Shown: positions 18,989-24,752 of the stretch, one piece after another
Numbering within the stretch: the stretch's first letter is position 1
How the letters are laid out: every line of letters begins with the position of its first letter
Origin: DAOMFB01 sp963801475
GTDB taxonomy: Bacteria; Acidobacteriota; Thermoanaerobaculia; UBA5066
Reading direction: 5' to 3'
Length of the DNA stretch: 64,000 bases
Assembly: GCA_963801475.1 (NCBI GenBank)
Contig: CAWDEX010000002.1
Location: 868,001 to 932,000 of the forward strand
Notes under the pieces: generated by a model
What the model saw: only the letters and a program-made list of their open reading frames with translations
The model's database searches: none
What the model was told of the DNA's origin: nothing
Program-made: the position numbers and the translations under genes

Positions 18989-20530
18989 TCAGAAGGGCTG
19001 GGTCAGGACGCCGATGAGCGTCTTTGTGCCGTCGACGTAGTTCCCGATCCGGAGGTTCTCGTTCGCGGCGTGCTGCGCGTTGTCGGGGTTGACGAGGGGG
19101 AGGTTGGCGAAGGGGGCGCCGAGCGGCGCGATGAGGGCGGCCGTCGGGACGGTGCCGCCCATCATGCGGATCCGGATCGGGTCGGTTCCGAACGTCCGTG
19201 TCAGCGCGGCCGTCAGCCAGCGGCCCACGGGAGCGTCCGGGTCGGTCCGGACGGGGCGGCTCTGGAGGGAGACGTCGCCGAAGGTGAGCGAGGCGAGCTT
19301 CGGGAACTTCGCCCGCTCCTCGTCGGTGGCGGTCCCGTTCACGAGGTGCCATCCCTTCGACTCGACGAACTTCACGAGGAGGGCCTGCAGCCGGTCGGGA
19401 GGCGTCTCGGGGACGGTCCGGATGTCGATCTCGGCGACGGCCGACTCGGGGACGACCGTGCGCGCCGTCGCGCCGACGTCGGCGGACCGGAGGCCCCGGA
19501 CGTTGAGCGACGGATACTGGAGCGACTCCTGGTAGGTCCCCCCCACCTTGTCGGTCCCGGCGATGCCGAGCCGCTTCTTCAAGGCCGCCTCGTCGTCGGG
19601 AACGGCCGCGAGGAGCTTCTTCGTCGCGTCGTCGAGGACGACGCCGTCGTAGAAGCCGGGGATCGTGACGCGTCCGTCCGCGTCCTTCATCGAGGCGAGG
19701 AGCGCCGCGAGACGCTGCGCGGGGTTCGGAACGTAGTTTCCGTAGTGCCCGCTGTGCAGCTCGCCGCGTGCGGCGAAGACGCGGAGCGTCGCCTTCAGGA
19801 TCCCGCGGTTCCCGAAGGCGAGGGTGGGGCGGTCCGTCTCGTGACGCGGGCCGTCGAGCACGACGACCGCGTCGGCCGCGAGGAGCCCGAGGTTCTCCGA
19901 AACGACGCGCGAGATCGCGGGAGATTCCTTCTCCTCCTGCGAGTCGAGGATCACCTTCACGTGGACGGCGGGCGTGGTGCCGCTCGCCCGGAGGGCGTCG
20001 ATCGCGGCCAGGAACATCAGGATCGGCCCCTTGTCGTCGGAGGCCGATCGGGCGAAGAGACGCCACTCGGGGTCGACGTCCTTGCCGTAGAGGAGGTCGA
20101 GGGGAAGCGTCTCCCACCCGGCGGCCGTCCGCTTCTTCAGCGTCGCCTTCCAGGGGCTCTCCTGCTTCCACTCGGAGGGGGTCACGGCCTGCCCGTCGAA
20201 GTGGATGTAGAAGAGGACCGTCTTCTGGCCGGGCCGGGCGGCCGGGAAGTCGGCGAAGACCATCGGGCGCCCGTCGTTCGGAAGCTGCCGGGCGACGAAG
20301 CCCCGACGGGCGAAGGCGGCTTCGAGCCACGCGGCGTTCCTCTGGATGTCCTCGGGAGACTCTTCGACGTTCGGCAGGGCGAGGAGCTCGACGAACTCGC
20401 GGAAGGTGCCTTTCGCGGCGCGAAGCGCCTGCTCGTCCCGCGAGAGCGGGGATTCCGCCCGGGCGCCGGCCGAAAAAAACGCGGCGCCGAGCGCCGCGAT
20501 GAGAATCAATTTCCGCCGCGCCTCGTCCAT
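18989..20530 (-). CDS. Secreted M20-family metallopeptidase (dipeptidase/carboxypeptidase type)
   Basis: 513 residues. A signal peptide (about residues 1-25, ending AGARA) is followed by the M20 catalytic and dimerisation domains. The metal-ligand blocks are YIHFDGQAV near residue 103 (H-x-D), ARSASDDKGP near 164 (bridging Asp) and DSQEEKESP near 202 (catalytic Glu pair); the last ligand is in the C-terminal block around NAQHAANENLR. It probably releases amino acids from small peptides outside the cytoplasm. The ATG at 20530 is not preceded by a ribosome site; instead a TAGACT hexamer lies 6 nt upstream, so the message is probably leaderless. The BNR-repeat gene follows after 23 nt. Confidence 0.9.
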   Translation of the reverse strand: MDEARRKLILIAALGAAFFSAGARAESPLSRDEQALRAAKGTFREFVELLALPNVEESPEDIQRNAAWLEAAFARRGFVARQLPNDGRPMVFADFPAARPGQKTVLFYIHFDGQAVTPSEWKQESPWKATLKKRTAAGWETLPLDLLYGKDVDPEWRLFARSASDDKGPILMFLAAIDALRASGTTPAVHVKVILDSQEEKESPAISRVVSENLGLLAADAVVVLDGPRHETDRPTLAFGNRGILKATLRVFAARGELHSGHYGNYVPNPAQRLAALLASMKDADGRVTIPGFYDGVVLDDATKKLLAAVPDDEAALKKRLGIAGTDKVGGTYQESLQYPSLNVRGLRSADVGATARTVVPESAVAEIDIRTVPETPPDRLQALLVKFVESKGWHLVNGTATDEERAKFPKLASLTFGDVSLQSRPVRTDPDAPVGRWLTAALTRTFGTDPIRIRMMGGTVPTAALIAPLGAPFANLPLVNPDNAQHAANENLRIGNYVDGTKTLIGVLTQPF

Positions 20531-20536
20531 GCGCAG

Positions 20537-20542
20537 AGTCTA
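20537..20542 (-). promoter_or_regulatory. -10-like TAGACT immediately upstream of the M20 peptidase start
   Basis: Read on the minus strand, TAGACT is separated from the ATG at 20530 by CTGCGC, the spacing expected if transcription starts at the A of the ATG. No ribosome site is present. This suggests a leaderless message; no convincing -35 box is visible. Confidence 0.4.
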
Positions 20543-20564
20543 CCGGCAGGCCCGTCTCCCCCCG

Positions 20565-21374
20565 TCACGCGGCCTTCGCCAGGGCCGCGAGGGCGGCGTC
20601 CAGCGCCTGCTGCCCCGGGAGCGGGACGCGCCCCTCGGCCGGGAACGACGCCGCACGGGTGACGATCTTCCCGACGTTCGCCGCCTCGACCGCCGGAAGG
20701 TGCCCTCCGAGGAGCCACGCGGGCTCGAGGTCGATGACGCTCTTGAGCGCGGCCTCGTACCGGTCGGGACGGACGTCGGCGAGCCAGGGGGAGTTGGCCC
20801 GGCAGAAGAAGGACATTCCCTCCAGGGTCGCCTCGGGAGCCTTCAGCTCCGCAAAGGTGTCCGTCGCCTCGGGGACGAAGGCGCCGAAGGCGTCGGACGA
20901 GAAGAGAACGCGGCTCTTCGAGTCGTAGATCGCGACCGTCGACGGGCAGTCGTACATCGGCGGTCGGAGGAAGTGGAGAACCCGGTCTCCGGCGGCGAGC
21001 GACTCGCCGGCGTTGACCCACCGGAGACGCGGCATCGGCGGCTCGATCGTCGCGGAGAGCTTTCCCGTCGAGACCCAGTTCAGGACGAGCTTCGCCCGCG
21101 GGGCCTTCGCGAGAAGGGCGGGGAGGCCGCCCGAGTGGTCCGTGTCGGGATGCGAGAGAACGATCCACTCGAGCTCGGACGGGTCGATGAGACCCTCCAG
21201 CGCCTCGAGGAACCCCCGGGCCGCGGCCACGGCGCCCGTGTCGATCAGGACGGGCTGGCGTCCCCGGATGAGGTACGAGCGGATCGGAAGATAGCCGGCG
21301 CCCGGGACGGGGTGGGCGAGGGAGATGACGTCGATCTCGCCCGCGATGCGGAACGTGGTGTGCTGGTCGTTCAT
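20565..21374 (-). CDS. Flavodiiron/ODP-like metallo-beta-lactamase-fold protein
   Basis: 269 residues from ATG 21374, which has AAGGAGG 5 nt upstream; an in-frame ATG at 21389 is less likely. The fold and motifs match the diiron domain of flavodiiron proteins and the oxygen-binding ODP proteins: HPDTDHSGG (H-x-D-x-D-H), LFSSDAFGAF and GGHLPAV. At the position of the usual histidine in the HWPDS block this protein has MYDCPST, so one iron ligand is replaced by Asp. There is no flavodoxin domain, as in ODP. A role in O2 or NO binding, reduction or sensing is plausible from the family but not shown. It is divergent from a PNPOx/GAF/winged-helix operon, and the 112-nt gap holds a four-element 11-bp repeat array, so the two may share control. 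Confidence 0.8.
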   Translation of the reverse strand: MNDQHTTFRIAGEIDVISLAHPVPGAGYLPIRSYLIRGRQPVLIDTGAVAAARGFLEALEGLIDPSELEWIVLSHPDTDHSGGLPALLAKAPRAKLVLNWVSTGKLSATIEPPMPRLRWVNAGESLAAGDRVLHFLRPPMYDCPSTVAIYDSKSRVLFSSDAFGAFVPEATDTFAELKAPEATLEGMSFFCRANSPWLADVRPDRYEAALKSVIDLEPAWLLGGHLPAVEAANVGKIVTRAASFPAEGRVPLPGQQALDAALAALAKAA

Positions 21375-21425
21375 GGCGGCCTCCTTCATGCGGCAGAAGA
21401 TGGGGGCGCGACGGAGGGCCCGCCA

Positions 21426-21463
21426 CCTAAGAAGTGCCTAACGGATCCCTAAGAACTTCCTAA
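21426..21463 (+). promoter_or_regulatory. Array of four CCTAA elements with exact 11-bp spacing (candidate OmpR-type operator)
   Basis: CCTAA occurs at 21426, 21437, 21448 and 21459, each separated by exactly 6 nt. One-turn-spaced direct repeats are the hallmark of OmpR/PhoB-type and SARP winged-helix activators. The last element ends 11 nt before the TATAGT -10 at 21475, the geometry of an activator that replaces the -35 box. The downstream operon encodes a protein with such a winged helix, so autoregulation is the simplest reading. The array also lies upstream of the divergent ODP-like gene. Confidence 0.65.
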
Positions 21464-21474
21464 ATGAGACTGCG

Positions 21475-21480
21475 TATAGT
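21475..21480 (+). promoter_or_regulatory. -10 element TATAGT of a probable leaderless promoter
   Basis: TATAGT matches TATAAT at 5 of 6 positions. Six nt (CGGGCC) separate it from GTG 21487, so transcription should start at or next to the start codon. There is no ribosome site and no -35 box; the 11-bp repeat array occupies that position. Confidence 0.6.
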
Positions 21481-21486
21481 CGGGCC

Positions 21487-21963
21487 GTGGACCGGATCCG
21501 GGGGGAGCTGCCCGGCCTTCTCGAGGGGCTCAGCGTCATCGCGGTCGGGACGCGCGACGCGGCCCTCGCCCCCTCGTGCGTCCACGCCGTGGGGATCGCC
21601 TTCGGCGCCGCGGGGCGGATGACGGTCTACGTCCCCGAGGCCTCGGGAACCGAGGCGCTCGCGAACATCGCCGAGAACGGCGCCGTCGCCGTCGTCTTCG
21701 AGAAGCCGATGACCCATCGCACCGTCCAGGTGAAGGGGCGCTGCGTCGCGATGCGCCCGGCGGGCAAGGCAGACCGCGCCGCCGTCGAGGGGTGGGCGGA
21801 CCGGTTCGCGGCGGACGTGATCGCGGTCGGCGCCCCGATTCCCTACGCGCGCCGCCTCCGGAGGTGGCCCTGCCGGGCGGTGACGCTCGAGGTGACGGAC
21901 GTCTTCGAGCAGTCGCCCGGCCCGCACGCGGGCGAGCGGCTCTCCGAGGCCGGCGCGGCGTGA
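21487..21963 (+). CDS. Pyridoxamine 5'-phosphate oxidase (PNPOx)-like split-barrel protein
   Basis: 158 residues, cytoplasmic. The pattern fits the FMN- or heme-binding PNPOx-like split barrel: GTRDAALAPSCVHAVGIAF, then MTVYVPEASGTEALANIAENGAVAVVFEKP and THRTVQVKGRCVAM, the order seen in small flavoproteins of this superfamily. The true cofactor cannot be read from sequence. It starts with GTG, probably on a leaderless message. Its stop (TGA 21961-21963) overlaps the GTG start (21960) of the next gene in GTGA, so translation of the two is coupled. Since the next protein also begins with a PNPOx-like domain, the pair may form a hetero-oligomer; that is inference. Confidence 0.75.
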   Translation: MDRIRGELPGLLEGLSVIAVGTRDAALAPSCVHAVGIAFGAAGRMTVYVPEASGTEALANIAENGAVAVVFEKPMTHRTVQVKGRCVAMRPAGKADRAAVEGWADRFAADVIAVGAPIPYARRLRRWPCRAVTLEVTDVFEQSPGPHAGERLSEAGAA

Positions 21964-23327
21964 GCGTCCCCCTCGAGGGCCTCGCCCGCTGCTTCGCGGG
22001 GATCATCCCCTCGACGATCGTCACGTCGGCCGCGGACGGGACGCCGAATGTCACGTATCTGAGCCAGGTCTACTACGTCGATTCGCGTCACGTCGCCGTC
22101 TCGTGCCAGTTCTTCAACAAGACGGCGAGGAACCTCCGTGAGAACCCGCAGGCGATCGTGGAGGTATGGGACCCGGTCTCGTTCGACGCCTGGCGGCTCC
22201 GCCTCCGGTACGTCCGGTCGGAGACCGAAGGGCCCCTATTCGACGCGATGGCGCTCCGGATCGACGCCATCGCCTCGCACACGGGGATGGCGGGGGTCTT
22301 CCGGCTCCGCTCGGCCGACGTCTGCGAGGTCCTCTCGGCCGAGAAGGTCGGCGGATTCCTCGACGACTCGCCCCCGGACGCCGGATGCGACGGGCCGTGC
22401 GTGGCGGACGGGCCCCTTGGCGAGCTGCGGGCGCTGTCGCTCGTCTCCTCGCGCCTGAACCGGGCGAGCTGCCTTGAGGGGCTCCTCGCCGACGCGCTCG
22501 CCGCCCTCGACGAGCTCTTCCGGTTCCGGTACTCGATGGTCCTCCTGCTCGAGGAGAGGTGCGGGGCGCTCGTGGCGATCGCGAGCCACGGCTACGGCGA
22601 GAGCGGCGTGGGGGCCGAGGTGCCGGTCGGCGCCGGCCTGATCGGGATGGTGGCCAAGAAGCGCGTCCCGGTCCGCCTCTCGGGGGTGGAGGCGCTCCTC
22701 CGGTACGGTCGCGCCGTCCGGAAAGGGGTGGAGGAGGATGGGGGGCCGGTCCGGCCCGAGATCCCGCTTCCGGGCCTCCCGCACGCCGAGGCGCAGCTCG
22801 CGCTGCCGCTCCTCGTGGAGGACCGGCTCCTCGGCGTCCTCGCCGTCGAGAGCCGCGACCCGCTGGCCTTCGCCGAATGGCACGAGGCGTTCCTCTCCGT
22901 CATCGCGAACCAGATCGCGATCGGGATCGACCGTTTCTCCTCTTCGACCGATGAGGAAGACGAGCCCGCGGCCCCCGGTCCTGCGCCGGCCCCGGCCGCG
23001 GCCCCCCGCTCGTTCGTCTACTACCGGAACGACGACTGCGTCTTCGTGGACGGCGACTACCTCGTCCGGAACGTCCCGGGGAAGATCCTTTGGAAGCTCC
23101 TGAAGGAACATCGGGCGGGGAAGCGGGAGTTCACGAACCGTGAGCTCCGCCTCGACCCGTCGCTCGGCCTGCCTGCCTACAAGGACAACCTCGAGAGCCG
23201 GCTCATCCTCCTCCGCAAGAGGCTCGAGGAGCGCTGCCCCGAGATCCGATTCGTCCCCGTGCGCCGCGGGCGCTTCGCCCTCGACGTGGCCTGCGCCGTG
23301 GAGCTCGCCGAGCGGGACGCCGGCTGA
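21960..23327 (+). CDS. PNPOx-like/GAF/winged-helix three-domain regulator
   Basis: 455 residues with a combination I do not recognise as a named family. Residues 1-150 are a PNPOx-like split barrel (TIVTSAADGTPNVTYLSQVYYVD, then FFNKTARNLRENPQAIVEVWDP). Residues about 155-325 are a GAF domain (SSRLNRASCLEGLLADALAAL ... GAGLIGMVAKKRVPV ... QLALPLLVEDRLLGVLAVES). After a Pro/Ala linker, residues about 350-455 resemble the OmpR/PhoB C-terminal winged helix (LVRNVPGKILWKLLKEH, FTNRELRLDPSL, a recognition-helix region with ESRLILLRKRLEE, then the wing FVPVRRGRFALDV). It has no receiver or kinase domain, so the two N-terminal domains should be the sensors: a flavin or heme redox signal plus a small ligand or gas are plausible. 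Its start overlaps the previous stop. Arrays of 11-bp repeats precede the operon and follow this gene, as expected for its own binding sites. Confidence 0.8.
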   Translation: MSVPLEGLARCFAGIIPSTIVTSAADGTPNVTYLSQVYYVDSRHVAVSCQFFNKTARNLRENPQAIVEVWDPVSFDAWRLRLRYVRSETEGPLFDAMALRIDAIASHTGMAGVFRLRSADVCEVLSAEKVGGFLDDSPPDAGCDGPCVADGPLGELRALSLVSSRLNRASCLEGLLADALAALDELFRFRYSMVLLLEERCGALVAIASHGYGESGVGAEVPVGAGLIGMVAKKRVPVRLSGVEALLRYGRAVRKGVEEDGGPVRPEIPLPGLPHAEAQLALPLLVEDRLLGVLAVESRDPLAFAEWHEAFLSVIANQIAIGIDRFSSSTDEEDEPAAPGPAPAPAAAPRSFVYYRNDDCVFVDGDYLVRNVPGKILWKLLKEHRAGKREFTNRELRLDPSLGLPAYKDNLESRLILLRKRLEERCPEIRFVPVRRGRFALDVACAVELAERDAG

Positions 23328-23347
23328 CGCCGTCCGCCGCCTCTCCC

Positions 23348-23385
23348 ATAGCGAAGTCTTAGGATGCCGGTAGGAACCATTTAGC
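23348..23385 (-). promoter_or_regulatory. Second array of four 11-bp-spaced elements, degenerate CCTAA type
   Basis: On the plus strand ATAGC, TTAGG, GTAGG and TTAGC start at 23348, 23359, 23370 and 23381. Read on the minus strand these are GCTAA, CCTAC, CCTAA and GCTAT, the same motif and the same exact 11-bp pitch as the array at 21426. It lies between the regulator stop and the cytochrome c gene at 23426. Its orientation toward that gene is opposite to that of the first array toward its promoter, so its target and sign of action are unclear. Confidence 0.55.
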
Positions 23386-23425
23386 GACGCGCTCGCGGCC
23401 GGCGCCCCCTACGACGTCCCGTCCG

Positions 23426-24028
23426 GTGGGACTGCCGCTCCTGCCACGAGGGGAGGCCCGGGAGAGTCCTCGGGTTCGGGCCCTTCAGCTCTCCTCCGAC
23501 CGCGATCCGCTCGCGCCGAATTCCGGGGCGCCCCCCGAGGGAGTCGTCGACCTCGAGAGCCTCGTCGAGCGCGGGCGCTACCTCGTCACCGCGATGGCCT
23601 GCAACGACTGCCACGCGCCGCTCAGGATGGGAGCCGCCGGCCCGGAGCCGGACATGACCCGGATGCTCTCGGGACACTCTCAGTCCCTGGCGATGCCCCC
23701 GGCCCCCCGGCTCCCGAAGGGGCCGTGGCTCGTCGTGGTCGGCGCCACGAACACGGCGTGGGCGGGCCCATGGGGCGTCAGCTACACGGCGAACCTGACC
23801 CCGGACAAGGAGACAGGCCTCGGCTCCTGGACGGAGGAGGAGTTCACGACGGCCCTCCGTTCCGGCCGCCATCGGGGGCGGGGCCGGCGGATCCTTCCCC
23901 CGATGCCCTGGCCCGCCGTCGGGACGCTGACGGACGCCGACATCGCCGCGATCTGGGCGTATCTGCGGACGATCCCGCCGATAGTCAACCGGGTCCCGGA
24001 GCCGGCGCCTCCGGCCCCGTCCCACTGA
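23426..24028 (+). CDS. c-type cytochrome, mono-heme, without a visible signal peptide
   Basis: 200 residues from GTG 23426. The heme site is CNDCH near residue 60, in LVERGRYLVTAMACNDCHAPL, the pattern of a class I cytochrome c domain. A Met-rich region follows (MTRMLSGHSQSLAMPP), and the C-terminal block TLTDADIAAIWAYLRTIPPI is the typical last helix of cytochrome c of the alcohol-dehydrogenase/oxidase type. Such proteins must be exported, yet residues 1-40 (Pro/Arg-rich, no hydrophobic core) do not form a signal peptide. In-frame stops at 23360 and before exclude a longer version. Either the N-terminus is eroded or a frameshift hides it. There is no ribosome site. It lies downstream of the second repeat array and so may belong to the regulon. 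Confidence 0.75.
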   Translation: MGLPLLPRGEARESPRVRALQLSSDRDPLAPNSGAPPEGVVDLESLVERGRYLVTAMACNDCHAPLRMGAAGPEPDMTRMLSGHSQSLAMPPAPRLPKGPWLVVVGATNTAWAGPWGVSYTANLTPDKETGLGSWTEEEFTTALRSGRHRGRGRRILPPMPWPAVGTLTDADIAAIWAYLRTIPPIVNRVPEPAPPAPSH

Positions 24029-24118
24029 GTCGCACGGCGCGCCAGTTCAGGTCGGAATCTCCGGGGCGGGAATGAGCCGGCGAGTCGGTGGCCTCGACGG
24101 CCTCGCTGACCTCGACCC

Positions 24119-24160
24119 CGGAAAACGGAAACGCCCCCGGACCTGAAGTCCCGGGGGCGC
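24119..24160 (-). terminator. Rho-independent terminator for the small cytochrome gene
   Basis: On the minus strand a strong GC stem (arms CGCCCCCGG and CCGGGGGCG at 24151-24159 and 24132-24140, 10-nt loop) is followed by GTTTCCGTTTTCC. It starts about 40 nt after the stop of the small cytochrome at 24198. This is the clearest intrinsic terminator in the window. Confidence 0.75.
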
Positions 24161-24197
24161 CCGAGGCCGGAGCGTTCCGGCCCGCACCGGGGAGACG

Positions 24198-24452
24198 TCA
24201 GCCCTTGGCGGGGGCCTTGACCTTCGTCCAGTCGATCTTCCCGTCCTTGCCCTTCGCCGCCTGAACAGTCTTCCCGAAGTCGTTCAGCTCGTGGGCTTCC
24301 TTCTTCGGCATCTTGTCCTTGTGGCAGGTCGCGCAGTTGGCGGCGGGGTCCTTCGCCTTGTATTCTTTCAGGTTCTCCATCGTGGCGAGACCCGAGCTTC
24401 CGAGCGCGAGGGCGGTAAGCGTGACGACGACGGCGGCGGTGGTCTTCTTCAT
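24198..24452 (-). CDS. Small periplasmic mono-heme cytochrome c
   Basis: 84 residues from ATG 24452 with GGAGGAG 5 nt upstream. A clear signal peptide (MKKTTAAVVVTLTALALGSSGLA) is followed by a mature part of about 60 residues with a single heme site, CATCHKD, in DPAANCATCHKDKMPKKEAHELNDFGK. The Lys-rich tail and the spacing (C-x-x-C-H then H-E-L-N-x-F-G) resemble small high-spin or electron-shuttle c-type cytochromes; the axial ligand cannot be chosen with confidence. It probably carries electrons in the periplasm and needs the ResB-CcsA system encoded at 44673. It is convergent with the cytochrome at 23426 and has its own terminator. Confidence 0.85.
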   Translation of the reverse strand: MKKTTAAVVVTLTALALGSSGLATMENLKEYKAKDPAANCATCHKDKMPKKEAHELNDFGKTVQAAKGKDGKIDWTKVKAPAKG

Positions 24453-24752
24453 CTGTCTCCTCCGTTCAATTCGGTGATCCGTGGGTCGGATCCCCGTGAG
24501 TTGAATCAAGTTCGGTGCCAGCGGCTGATTGGGCCGAATGATCCCATCGAATGCCCCCGCGGACGGAAAAAAGGCGGAATCCGGGCCCTCTGCCGTCCGC
24601 GCCGGGTCACGCGAGTGCACGAAATGGTGCAGCGGCAAGAGGACGGCGAGGCGGCCTTCGCTCCTCCCGACCATGTGATGCGGATGGAGGAACGGGACGC
24701 CGGGCGAGGGTCCCGGAGGATAAGCTCGGGCCGAGCCCGTGGAGGTGATCCG
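24453..24752. promoter_or_regulatory. 300-nt divergent gap between the small cytochrome and acyl-CoA dehydrogenase genes
   Basis: This region must carry the promoters of both flanking genes. I see a short inverted repeat GATCC/GGATC near 24477-24494, a run of six A near 24568 and a GGATAAGC hexamer context near 24718-24725 that could serve as a -10 for the rightward gene. There is no coding frame that looks real. None of these elements is strong. Confidence 0.3.

Noticed and set aside
21487..23327. The two PNPOx-containing genes read as one gene split by a frameshift
   Set aside because: Each has a complete PNPOx-like domain and the GTGA overlap is a normal coupling junction.
23433..23447. 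CRSCH heme-like motif in another frame just inside the cytochrome gene
   Set aside because: That frame has no start codon after its upstream stop and the rest of it has no cytochrome features, so I treat it as chance; it would matter only if a frameshift were confirmed.
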